Below are positions 8,795 through 19,219 of a stretch of 64,000 nucleotides of DNA, in pieces. A model generated the notes under the pieces. That model was not told where the DNA came from and did no database searches. It saw only the letters and a list, made by a program, of their open reading frames with translations. The DNA is taken from positions 1 to 64,000 of the forward strand of contig CAJQUW010007772.1 in the NCBI GenBank assembly GCA_907163375.1. The letters are read 5' to 3'. The position numbers were made by a program, and so were the translations under genes. Each line of letters starts with the position of its first letter. Positions within the stretch are counted from its first letter, which is position 1. The DNA comes from Prostheceraeus crozeri. Its lineage: Eukaryota > Platyhelminthes > Polycladida > Euryleptidae.

Positions 8795-9334
8795 ATGCTC
8801 GCCATCCGCATCATCAACGCCATGCGCGAAATGAATCTCAGAAGAGACATCGATTTAGAACAGTTGCATACCCATCTTCCCGATTCAGTATATCATCGCG
8901 GTCGTCCACAGATGTTGGTCATTCGCATGAGCAACGGTCGAAATCTTCAAATCCTTCTCTGCGGAAAAATCCGAGTCCTAGGAAACCTTTCTCATTTCGT
9001 GATGCAGTCGATATGTTACAAAGTTGTCAAGAAAATCCGAACACTCATGCCTCATCTACGCCTCAGTCCCCTGACATTGAAGAATATAGTAGTGGCTGTT
9101 CAACTGAAGATGTTAGTGAATCTAGCAAACAGTAAAGCCAGTAGTCATTGTATATTTTGTGAAACTGAACTCTTTCCTGCTGCTCTGATTCGGAAATGGC
9201 ATCCTGTACATATTGCAGTGTTTCACAACGGACATTGTATCATGACTGGTTTACGTGATATCAGTAAAGTAGCTGACATTGTTGAATCTCTAATGCGTTA
9301 TCTGTATGAGTCACAGTTAATAGAATCGTGTTAA
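8795..9334 (+). CDS. TATA-binding-protein-like factor
   Basis: This intact 179-codon frame has the size and two-repeat layout of the TBP core. Repeat 1 (about residues 3-83) has IINAMREMNL, DIDLEQL, LVIRM and CGKIRVLG. Repeat 2 (about 92-174) has LTLKNIVVAVQL, ETELFPAALIRK, IAVFHNGHCIMTG and a final helix. The ELFP...IRK and the glycine-turn TG signatures match the family in order and spacing. In TBP a Phe pair in each repeat wedges into the DNA minor groove. Both are kept in repeat 2 (F127, F143), while repeat 1 has P38 and leucines at those places. Its role would be promoter recognition with host RNA polymerase II. Its own TATA box is 43 bp upstream. Alternatively it could be a TBP-fold protein that has lost DNA bending. 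Diverged sequence argues against a recent copy of a host TBP gene. Confidence 0.82.
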   Translation: MLAIRIINAMREMNLRRDIDLEQLHTHLPDSVYHRGRPQMLVIRMSNGRNLQILLCGKIRVLGNLSHFVMQSICYKVVKKIRTLMPHLRLSPLTLKNIVVAVQLKMLVNLANSKASSHCIFCETELFPAALIRKWHPVHIAVFHNGHCIMTGLRDISKVADIVESLMRYLYESQLIESC

Positions 9335-9353
9335 TCACATGATGTGTTTTGAA

Positions 9354-9570
9354 TGAGTCATCGCAATGAACTAAGGCCCACACATGTATCGGTGAAAAGG
9401 TCATCAACAAGGTTCATCGCTTTATGATGAGTCAGCGCTATTTATAGACATGAAATGATGCCCACACGCGTGTCGGTGAAAAGGTTGAACAAGACTGATT
9501 AGAGTCTTATCTAACTGACTGGTGCTTTACCACTTCATGAGTCAGAGCTATTTATAGACATAAGGTAGCA
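9354..9570 (+). repeat. Direct repeats with TGAGTCA motifs
   Basis: Two near-identical segments (atgagtcagcgctatttata near 9426 and a one-base variant near 9536) alternate with two copies of a cccacac-tgt-cggtgaaaagg segment (near 9376 and 9461). TGAGTCA occurs at 9354, 9428 and 9538. These follow the TBP-like gene and have no coding potential. Confidence 0.7.
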
Positions 9571-9639
9571 AAGTGGTTGATGTTTCCTAAGCCGAAGAAA
9601 TTGTCATGATGTTACATTCGTTGGTGATAACTTACAAAC

Positions 9640-10250
9640 TCTAACATGGTTTTGACTTTATTTTATACTTTACCTATCTTGCAAACAGTGAAATGCTTGT
9701 CACTTTATTTTATACTTCACCTATCTTGCAAACTCTGAAATGATTCTAACATTAATTCAAACTTTACAATCATCAACTTCATTTCTAACTTTACAAACGT
9801 CAACTTTATTTCTAACTTTACAAACAGTGAAGTGATTCTGACTTCATTTATATTTCACCTACCTTACAAACAGTGACATGGTTATAACTTTATTTCTAAC
9901 TTTACAATCACCAACTTTATTTCTAACTTTACAAACGTCAACTTTATTTCTAACTTAACAAACAGTGAAATGATTCTGACTTCATCTATATTTCACCTAT
10001 CTTACAAACAGTGACATCGTTATAACTTTATTTCTAACTTTACAAACATCAACCTTATTTCTAACTTTACAAACAGTGAAATGATTCTGACTTCATTTAT
10101 ATTTCACCTATCTTACAAACAGCGACATGGTTATCACTTTATTTCTAACTTTACGAACGACAACTTTATTTCTAACTTCTCAAACAGTGAAAAGATTCTG
10201 ATTTCATTTATAATTCACCAATCTTACAAACAGTGACATGCTTATGACAT
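9640..10250 (+). repeat. AT-rich minisatellite between convergent gene blocks
   Basis: Units of about 110-130 bp, made of sub-units such as aactttatttctaactttac and ttacaaacagtgacatg, recur with small changes over roughly 600 bp. The array lies where the + strand gene block ends and the minus-strand polymerase gene ends. It may serve as a transcription end or spacer region. 10250-10605 holds no gene I can support. Confidence 0.8.
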
Positions 10251-10605
10251 TATTACCAAGTCAGTCCCCCCTATTTGAACCGCAACTTTATATCAAAAGA
10301 AAAACGAGACAGTCTGTACATGATATGTTATTGAATGAAAGACATTTCATCATAGTCACACATAGTTAATACGATACACGGAGAAAACGAAGTCACTCAT
10401 CTGCAGGGAGAAAACAAAGTCACTGATGTGTCGGTAAATGTACAGGGACAAAAGAAAGTCAGCAAAAGCACTGGACACCCCATCGATGATATGCTGTGAT
10501 CAGGAGTTGGACGCATGTTGCAAGGCACTCACTCACAACACCCCATAGAAAACGCCATGGAGTGAAAAAGCAAAACATCAACCACAACAGAGAGGAAGCA
10601 TTCAT

Positions 10606-13600
10606 CATCAGACATCGCCGGACGGAGGAGGAGAAAGTTTCTGTCTCTTGGGTGGAGGTAGATGAGTGTCTGGATGGCCGTACGGTAATGAGTGGTTAGG
10701 ACTCATCCAGCATCGCTTGTTGAGAGACCTCGTTTCCTAAACGTCGTTCTTCTGACTTGATGCGACTGTGATTTTAAAATGGTCATTTCTACTTTTTTAA
10801 TTCTAAGTGAATCTAAGGCATCTTGATAGTCCCTATGTGTCATTTTTCTAGCGATTGACTTCCAGATGCCTTTCGCCCATTTAATAGAAAGCTCTGAGGA
10901 TTTTAGCTTCATGGAGTACATCTTGGGACGGAGCAAGATCATCTCCTCTATCTGTTTGCCGGCACACTCATCCTTGAAGCAGCCAAGCTTCGCTTTATTT
11001 GAGGTAGAGTAAAGCGGATGGTCAGTGAGATAGTTGGAACTATCAAACTTGGGTGCGAAGTATTTTAAAATGTCTTCCTGCTTGACTTGGCTAGTGGTTG
11101 TCAAAGCTAGGAAGAAGCTGTCTGTATCGCCTCCTACTAATTCCACATGTTGGATCAATGGACAAGTTTTAAAGGTGTGGTAAAACAACTTGTGCATTTC
11201 TAACTTGGAGTGATCCAAGACAGCTTGACCGACATAAATGGGCTTGCAAAGTTCTACTTTGGATTTTAACATTTTGAAACCAGTGATGTCTTCGGAAATG
11301 ACATCATGGTGACAAAACAGCGGTGAGCGACATAATTTGATACTCGTTTCCGGATCAGTCACGATACGATAGTCCATGCGCTTTCTTACATCCTCCATGG
11401 TTTTACCAAAGAGGGCATTATTCTTAAATTTAAAGAAGTCCTTTTCGAAAGGATTCTTGGATTCAGCCCGTTTCTTACTATTAAATTCTATATACGGTTT
11501 TAGAAAGGGCTTCTGCCTAAACTGGATAGCGCGATGGACTTTGTCAAGTTGCATCCCCATACCTAGATAGAATTTGAGGATGGAACAGTGCACGATATAA
11601 TGCTGCTTGTTCAATTGGGTGAGCAACAACTTTCTCGTGGGTTTATATTTTAAGTCATTTTCCGCCTCATATTTCTTATTGTGTTCTTCCATAAAGGGAG
11701 AGAACATATCTGGACTGACTATGCCAGATTCGGGTGCGAGAGGAAAATCAACTGTCCTATTCTTAATAAATTCTGGATAGATGAGGTAGACTTCAAATAA
11801 AAAACCTATGTCGGCCTCACCTCCCAGTGCCATGATGTGTGCTGGATTGGAGAAGTGTTCAATGTCATGGGGCTTTACACATTGGAAGTCAGACTGTGGC
11901 AAAGGCTTGGATAATGCACTCCCATACAAATTATTTTGGTCTATGTACATTAAATGTGTGGTCGATCTTATGTCTTGGGTGCTGTTGACAACATGTTTGT
12001 TAACAAATGTTAAGCCTCCCCTAATACCACGTTCAAATAACGTGTACATTTCTGCATCTTGCAGTAAATGAATGCTCTCTTTCGTCATCTTGAAGGCTGA
12101 CTGATAGGACAGACCCGGCAGACTAACAAAATGGACGGGGTCTAAGGCGTCCTGTTCTAATGTGACTTTCCTAAAAGTCTCAAACACGTCAGCCAACAGA
12201 TAGACGTCTAATTTTATGTAGGCAAGCATGTAGTCACCAAAAGTGCGACACCTAAATTCTAACCATGCTTGCTCTGCATGCCTATAGTCATCCAGCGAAC
12301 AGTCCTCACCCGTCAAATCATTTTTAAATTTATCGATGGACGGAAGGGATGTTTCTTTCAATTTCTCCATTGAACTAAAATAACTATAAGGAAACACCCC
12401 TTTTCGTCGCATCAGACTGTCACTTATGTTAGGATAGTCTTTCTTTAAATGTTGAGTGAGGGGAAGTGTTTCTAAATTATTAGCCAATGCGGCTAAGGAC
12501 GAAAACATAAATTGAAAACTATCTAGAAACTTTATGTCATAGAAGACCGACTTCCCCTCCTTCGTCTTATCTACTTGTACTTTGGTAGTGATGCACATAA
12601 ATTTTTCCTTACTTTGTGCAATCACTTTGGATGACCAGGATTTCATTTTACCGAATCCATGGCGAATGATGATGTGAGCATCATAACATTTAAAGTTATG
12701 AAAGATGACGGGGAGCGTTCGCCGTTTGAGCCTAACTTTCATATTGCATTTACTGCATAAGGCGGACCTAAATTTACCACTGAGATGGCAATGGTCCCCC
12801 ACTTTCTTATGTCGCTGATCATCAAAGGATGAAAAGCAGCGGGGACATTCCGTGGTCCTATCAAATTTAAATTTATCGGCTTCTGTGAAGCACATGGGTT
12901 TCCTAGTCAGCTCCGTTTCATACCGTTGATGAAAACGGGCTTACCTATCTAAAAAGTTGAGGAAGTTTTCAACACTCCTCGCCTTGCCACACATGCATTT
13001 TATTTTGATTCCTATAATATGGATGCCAAACTTCATAACAGGCAATGGCTGCTGGCTCATGACTTAGGTCTTCTTGTTCAATGTAACATTCAATGTCCGC
13101 ACAGATGGTACATATGGGACTGAGCTCATTGCCGTTTTCCTCATACCTATAAAATTTATCTTTGGGCATGACTTCCATTTGAAGTTTACCCCAAGAGCAC
13201 CACTCGTAATGCTCTTCAAAATATGGTTTAGATGTGAAACGTCGTGCGCAGCGATCACAGTAATAAAAATTATCCCTATAGGTTGCTTGATGATGGTATA
13301 ACGTTGAAAGTTTAGGAATGCCACGATAATGCCATTCTGGGTGGTTGTCGCTATAGACTAGGGGAAGATTGACAACCCGGTCGAAGTAACTTTGGCGATT
13401 ATTATACTTAACGCCCTTCAAACCTTTTTCCCAGAGATGGACGACGATCTTAATTTTATTGAGTTTTTAAAATTGGGCGATGCCTTTGAAATCTAATTTG
13501 TTGACATCTAACCCGTCAAACTTAAGCTCAGCTTCCCATTCATGATATTTAGTGACTCGTTCACGATTTATACCTATATCATTATAGTGAAGAATGGAGA

Positions 13601-14629
13601 AGACGGCATACTTGAAATACTGGGACTGACACTTTACATTGATAACAGCCCTTTTGCTAGCCAGTGCTTTGGGGAAGGTGAAACAACCACTCCCTTGTAA
13701 ATTTTCTAAAAGATTGATTTTGATGTCTACTTTCTCTATCCCATCAAAGACCAGACCGCTGTCTCTTTCATTAAATTTATTTAAGTTGCTAACGAGATAG
13801 GTCGCATGTCTCTCTATCCATTCCCTTACATCACCTATCAGATCAGCAGCACATGAGGCTATCCTAATGGTCACAGTGGACTCTACTTCTCCCGTGCTAC
13901 TGTCTACCTTATTGAAACGAGCAGTGAGATGGAACATGCCTTTGAGCAAAAATCTATCTCAGCTCGCCAACATTTGATGAATCAAACCTATATTATTCAT
14001 CAAGAAAGGATGAATATCTTGTACAGGTTCAGAGATTTCTAACTCATAGTCGCGAACGAGTCTCTCAAGGGAAAACTTGCTCAGCCTTAGAGTGACGTTG
14101 TTGTCAGTGTAAAGCTCAGTGGAATGTGTGTGACAGAGTGTGTGCGAAGAGAGAACAAACTCTGTAGGAAAGGTCTTTCGACACGAAGAACAGGAAAAGC
14201 CGACGTGCGATGAAGGATGCTTCCTACCTGATGACGTTGGTGGTTGCCTCACACTGCCACAGGAACCGCCTTCGATGTGGACTCGCAAGTTTGTGTTGTT
14301 GTAGAACGTGCGTCCACAACCTTCACACTTGGGTCGTTGAGGGATCGCTCGGCGCTTTCCTCCTCTGAAGGCATGGCCAGCGGTGTGACGTCTCAAACTG
14401 TAGGCTGAGGTGAAGACCCTGTCACACCGCTGGCATCAAAAGTCCTTCTCCTCTTTGACTTCAATCTCCTCTCCCACTATCTCCAACTCCTGCTCCTCCA
14501 GCAATCTCTCCATCGACTGAACGGAGAGGAGAGGGAGTTCGGCCGCTGCTGCAGGTGGTGGTGGTGGTGATGCTGGGATGATGATGGGGCGGGAGGGAAC
14601 GTCGCCGTCCAGGAGGTAGGCCGCCAGAT
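10606..14629 (-). pseudogene. polB: Protein-primed family-B DNA polymerase, broken
   Basis: The gene replicates linear DNA with a protein primer in Polintons, adenoviruses and bidnaviruses. From the N-terminus: three C2H2-like zinc fingers (14435-14160), the module also found as free genes here (about 14095-13650), a further zinc-finger-like segment and exonuclease motif I (ADIECYIE, near 13100). In the long open part (12895-10703, 730 codons) are an HNH-like CPRC...DHCH...CN cluster, exo II (FHNFKCYDAH, 65-74), exo III (YIKLDVYLLAD, 226-236), palm motif A (YIDQNNLYG, 317-325), motif B (KFKNNALFGKT, 489-499), motif C (GGDTDS, 588-593) and KWAKGI (672-677). Breaks are TGA 14436-14438, TGA 13959-13961, TAA 13467-13469, a frameshift near 12970, TAA 12941-12943 and a frameshift near 10718. 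The catalytic residues remain, so inactivation looks recent. An acceptor-like site (tttctcaacag) precedes 14629, implying upstream exons. Confidence 0.92.
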
Positions 14630-14715
14630 CTGTTGAGAAAAAGAGAAAAGAGATTAGTAACATGATCATAATTTCAAGTTTGAAGTCTTATCCCCCTTTT
14701 CCCAATCACGGTTAC

Positions 14716-15195
14716 TTTCCATCTAATGCATTGATTTCCGGCAACACCGATGGTTGAGGAGGAGGCAGGAGTGGTACACGACCCGAGAGCGGCAGGATCC
14801 TGGGATTTGGTGTCAGAGGGACGTGGTGACGAGGATCAGGGACTGGTGCAGGGAGCGGAGCAGGCGGTGGAGGTGGGGCGATGACGATGCCCGAGAGAGG
14901 AGTCGGACCTTGATCGGAGGTAGATGGGCGGGAAGGTAGGGCCGGAAATTCAGCATTGAATCTCCGCCTCGCTGCTTCTTCCCACTTCTTGATCTTACCA
15001 TATCTGTAGAGAGGATAGGGAGATTAGAGGTTGCGGAGAGAACAATGATAGAGAGTAAGCTGTACGGATACAGAAATGCTAAAACATGACATTCCAGCTC
15101 TCAGTTCTGATAGGTGAGGATACTTACACTTGCCAAGCCGCTCGTAGGCTTCCCCGATTGTTCCTTGGGGGACGGATTCTCCATTACGAATACAC
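14716..15195 (-). other. Candidate upstream exons of the polymerase gene
   Basis: On the minus strand, 15003-14716 is bounded by an acceptor-like ctctctacag and a donor-like GTAACC, and reads as a basic start (GKIKKWEEAARRRF) followed by a proline-rich stretch. A shorter candidate exon ends at about 15130 with donor GTGTAAGT and contains GTIGEAYERLGK. The phase between these two exons fits, but the phase into the exon at 14629 does not, so an exon is missing, a frameshift has occurred, or the last junction is wrong. 15196-15600 shows nothing recognisable. Confidence 0.4.
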
Positions 15196-15599
15196 TCATG
15201 CATTGAAAAAGAATGACAGGAAAGATAAGCAGAGTTAAAATTTGGATTCTGCTTAAACGTGAATAAAATAAGGGAGATTCTTGATTTTAATTAGGATGTC
15301 TACCCTAATGATGTTAGTAATAGAGTAAGTCAACCTTGATACAAATACTTACATTGCTCAGCAGCTTTACAATACTACATACTTAGATACTTTACAATAC
15401 TTACATACTTTACAATACTCAGCAGCAATACGGTGATTTTCAACTTTGTTGAATTCGATCTTGTTAGGATGTAGTTGATTAATTGAATCACTGAAAAATT
15501 GCTTCAATCACTGAAAAGGAAAGATGAGAATCGTTTCATTTGCCTAGTCAACGTTTATCATTGGAACAATCATTGAAGTGACATCTAATGAATTACATT

Positions 15600-15945
15600 T
15601 CACTCTACTCCATATCATAAAGACTAACCTTTGTCGAATGGCTGAAGTACTCTGACCTGACGAGAGAAAGCGTCACCTTGAGTATGAAGTCGAACGCCCA
15701 ACATGAGCAACGGCTCAGAGGTTTTGGTCTAACAAACGACGAACAACCCGTGCAACGCAATCCCTCTACGGCAGTACCCGCCGTCCCGAAGGAACGCTCG
15801 AGCAAAGGAGGTATTACAGCGATGATATGTTTTATGAGTAGAAGTGAATCTCTTGACAGCAAGAGACTATTCAACTTGATAGCAAGTCAAAACAACCTGA
15901 TAGCAGGAGCTCACCGACACTCACCTTGTGAAAGATAAATGTGAA
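15600..15945. repeat. Degenerate repeat unit near the right end of the element (1)
   Basis: A motif set around 15700-15800 (cccaacatgagcaac..., gccgtcccgaaggaacgc) is echoed at about 17355-17440, and more weakly near 17075. Open frames on both strands here are short and unlike known proteins. It lies between the polymerase 5' end and the 16113 gene, so it may hold divergent promoters. Confidence 0.4.
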
Positions 15946-16112
15946 TAGCAGAGCTGGGGCGCTGCTTTTTGAAGGATTTTCCTAAGCAATGAATGGATGA
16001 GACCTCTCGTCCAATCACAGACGAGCTAGAGTTCCCGATGTGTGCACGCACATTTGTAACGCGTTATTGAAATCGTCTTAGGCAAAAATGATGTTTAGCA
16101 ATAGACTCAACC

Positions 16113-16565
16113 ATGGCACTTGAAGTCAATACATTCAAACATGATGATTGCATGATTCGTTTTCATCAAGAGAGCTTCGGAGGCTTAATACAAGATTACA
16201 TCCTTGAGTTTCAAAGGGAGGAGACGGAATTGGACGCATGTTTAGACTATACACGAGAAATATTTACGGAGTTGATATCTTATTTCAAAGACAGTATCAT
16301 CAAGGCTCACTTAATTGCACATGTCAATGACACTCATTTTCCACAAGGTGAAGCAGCGGAAAGTGTTGACATACAATTTCGTTCCTACGGACAAGAATAT
16401 GTTACTGATGCTTCTGAGATTTATACACGACATCTGCAGAAGATTATTTCTCGGATGGATGACTTTCATGGTTACGCCAATCATTTGCTTCTGAATAAAA
16501 TAAACCATATTGTCATTGCTATTAGTAAAGTGGGTTTCAATGATGTTAAATCAAAGACCAAATAA
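16113..16565 (+). CDS. Stand-alone relative of the PolB N-terminal domain (C)
   Basis: A 150-codon intact frame starts at ATG 16113 (ccatgg context). The TAA stop at 16563 overlaps an aataaa polyadenylation signal. It is the closest match to the 4327 gene: CMIRFHQESFGGLIQDYI versus CSLRFHRQSFHGVIRDYI, then FRSYGQEY, IYTRHLQKIISRMDDFHGYA and a final INHIVIAI strand. The zinc fingers and catalytic parts of the polymerase are absent. Two similar genes near opposite ends of the element suggest selection for this free module or repeated capture from the polymerase. No function is established. Confidence 0.72.
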   Translation: MALEVNTFKHDDCMIRFHQESFGGLIQDYILEFQREETELDACLDYTREIFTELISYFKDSIIKAHLIAHVNDTHFPQGEAAESVDIQFRSYGQEYVTDASEIYTRHLQKIISRMDDFHGYANHLLLNKINHIVIAISKVGFNDVKSKTK

Positions 16566-18060
16566 AGTACTTTTCATGACACTTGTGTTGTGCTAAACTT
16601 TCTAATGCTGTTGTGAGTTCAGTCAGTTACAAAACTTCAATGATCAAACTTCACTTTCACAAACGTGTGTCACGGTAAAACTATTTGACTATACTAAACT
16701 TTGCTATTGCAAACCATGATGCACTTTCTGGCTACACTCACAAGAGCTTGTTCACTAGCGAAGAGAGAAATGAGCTTGTGGCTACGTGTGGCGCATGAAT
16801 GCCTCCCATTTCATCCCTTCATCATTTCGTCTCCGTGATAGAGACAGTTCTAAAAAGAACTTATGGTTCATTCTTGCATGTGTGGCCAACTATCGGGAGA
16901 CAAGTGCAATGGAGATTTTATGAGGTAACCTATAGCAGATAGCTAAATGTCGCCCTGGCGGTCAGAGTACAAAGTTGAGACAAAAGGCAACCACTTGGAA
17001 ACATGACGCAGGGAAGTTTCACAAGGATTACCATTGCCCACGTCCCGTGCAGTACTCATCGCTACGGACTTCGTCGCTGTCTCGAAAGAACGCCCACCAA
17101 CAGGAAGTATGACACCGAAAATCTCCGTGACTTGCACCGTCAATGACTTGATAGCCAGACATGAAAACCGGTGGAATTATTTAGAAGAGGAAACATCCCA
17201 AGTCGTTGCTTTGATCAGCTTGACAGCAAGCCGTGATTCACCAGCGTTTTGCAATGGAGATGTTTAGAGGCCACCCATGACAAGATAGGTAAGACTCAAC
17301 CAATTGGTGTTCAAAGTGCTACGTTGAGAACTGTGTCAAGTGCCCAACATGAGTTGCCCCAGCGGTTTCGGTCAAAATATGACACACTCCCTTGCCACAC
17401 TTATCACTACGGCATCATCCGCCGTCCCGAAGGAACACCCTGTCAGTGGAATATTGCAGCAAAACTCTCCGTGTCATGCTCGCTTTCAGTGAAAAGCCGC
17501 TTGGTTCATGTAAAGACCGGCTCAGACATAATTACAAATCCTTTAGTTGACTTGAACAGGGTCGAAAACCCCAGAAAACCTCCAAAAATAATTAATTTAA
17601 ATTTTTCAGCATTTATCACTACTTATGAAATTTTATAAGTAGTCTGTCAGTATACATCTGATCAATAGCGATCGAATCTTTTTGAATCAAGTCAAAAGGA
17701 CTTGTAGAAGCAAAGTTACAAGCCTTAAAAGTTTTGGAGTCTTTTATGGCCTGGAGACGAAGGCCATCTCCTGCCTAACCTCTAAGTCTGACACCTTAAC
17801 TGATATCTGCCATGAAATTTTCTAAGTCGGTTTCCTGCGGAAACCCGGTTTTGGAGATTTCCAATGCTATCATCAGAGCTCCGGAGTTCATCTACCCCAA
17901 CTCAGTCGGGAGGAGAACTGATTTCCACAAGTAGAGTTTCCACTTATATAGTTTGTGGCGATCAGCTGATGACGTAATATTCATCATCCAAAAACTTTAA
18001 ACACGTCTATCTCCGGTTCTAGTGTATCGATGTACTTGAAACTCGCCCTCTAGATGCAGA
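16566..18060. other. Right-end non-coding region of the element, degenerate repeats
   Basis: There is no supportable gene. Segments at about 16930-17240 and 17270-17540 share degenerate motifs with each other and with 15690-15900 (gaaggaac-c, ctccgtg, cttgatagc-ag). 17640-18060 is unique sequence leading into the right inverted repeat. These could be remains of one ancient unit copied three times, or regulatory DNA. Confidence 0.4.
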
Positions 18061-19219
18061 ATGGCACGCTGATTCCAAATCTGGTCTCTGTTTTTCCATC
18101 CAAGGCTTTGTTCATCCGCTAGAGCCATTTTTGTGAAAATTCTAACTCTGTCGTTTTTTCACCAATTTCCAAAATTTTCAATGGTGTCTCACATCTAGAT
18201 AAAGGCAGACATGAACTAGACGTGTCTTCCACTGAATTTGTTTCGCTCTTAGCTTTCAAATGAGCTATTGTACAACTTTCTACGATCTCTGGAACCAAAG
18301 TTGGAAGATCGCTGCCGAAGGGGGCTCAAAACTTTTTCTCTCCGATTAAGCTGGAAACAAATTCCTTGACCCAAAATTGGCCAAAATGTCCGAATTTGCC
18401 CTCCGTTTTCCCATCCGAGGCCTTCTTCATGTCAAAAAAAGGACTTTCTCATCCCAGAACGATGAAAACCTGCCTTTTCTAACTCTAGCGTTATCCTGCC
18501 ATTTTCCTCTCTAAACCCAGGAAAAAAGGGCCAAACTGAGCTTTCCACTGCATTTTTCTCACTATTAGCTTTCAAATTAGCTATTGCACGACTTTCTACG
18601 ATCTCTGGAACCAAAGTTGGAAGTCTGACAGGAGGGGGGGCGTCCTCAAAATTTTTTCTCTCCGATTCCGCTGGAAACAGCCTTCCTAACCCAAAAATTC
18701 ACGTAGACTCCGAATCTGCCCTCCGTTTCCCCATCCGAGCACTCCTTCATGCCGAAAAACGGCCTTTCTCATCCCAAAACATCCAAAACCCGCCTTTTTC
18801 TAACTCTGCCGTTTTCGGAGATTCCACCCCTTGCCTCACAGGAAAACTCCTCCTTCCTTCCTTCCTCACCCAAAATTTCACGTAGACTCCGAATCTGAAC
18901 TCCAATTTTCCATCCGAGACCTCCTTCATGCCGAGTTCCGACCTTTCTCATCCCAAAACGACGAAAACCTACCTTTTCTCACTCTATCCTTCCCACATTA
19001 CTACCCTTGTCGCCTTCCTTCCTAGATTCCTACCCTTGCTGGAAAACTCCTTCCTTCCAGAGGGGGGGTAGGGAACAGCTTCTTCTTCTCGGACCCATTC
19101 CTCCCAACACATCCTTCACCCTCTCCCTTCTTCCTTCCTTCCAGAGGGGTGGGGGCTGAGTCAGCATGACGACTCATCGTTGCACATTTTGCACTTCCGT
19201 CTGGGATGTGATTACTACT
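18061..19219 (-). repeat. Right terminal inverted repeat (~1.16 kb)
   Basis: This is the reverse complement of 3136-4275 with few differences over the outer kilobase. The outer end is attactact-3', followed at once by the duplicated gttaca. A TGAGTCA motif at 19157-19163 mirrors the one in the left arm. Confidence 0.92.

Larger units (their letters stand above)
3136..19219. mobile_element. 16-kb Polinton/Maverick-derived element without capsid genes
   Basis: The element is bounded by inverted repeats of about 1.15 kb that start agtagtaatcacatccc and end with the complement, flanked by a perfect 6-bp duplication inside a receptor gene. Size, terminal AGT, long inverted repeats, 6-bp duplication and a protein-primed family-B polymerase are established Polinton traits. 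I find no DDE integrase, FtsK/HerA-type ATPase with a Walker A motif, adenovirus-like protease, or double jelly-roll or penton capsid protein in any frame. Genes on + (4327-9334 and 16113-16565) and on - (about 15195-10606) converge on a minisatellite at 9640-10250. The two gene blocks are small auxiliary proteins and replication. This copy is decayed: the polymerase and two other genes have in-frame stops. It is best read as an atypical Polinton relative, probably moved in trans. Confidence 0.88.

Noticed and set aside
8725..9135. 136-codon Ser/His-rich frame overlapping the TBP-like gene
   Set aside because: It is a shadow of the TBP-like frame. The other frame has a recognisable fold pattern and a suitably placed TATA box.
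10496..10699. Plus-strand frame at the end of the polymerase gene
   Set aside because: It lies opposite the frameshifted polymerase C-terminus (a PYGH-containing tail is readable on the minus strand at about 10718-10606).
16566..18060. Hidden integrase gene in the right part of the element
   Set aside because: No DDE signature, zinc-binding HHCC motif or long frame visible on either strand.
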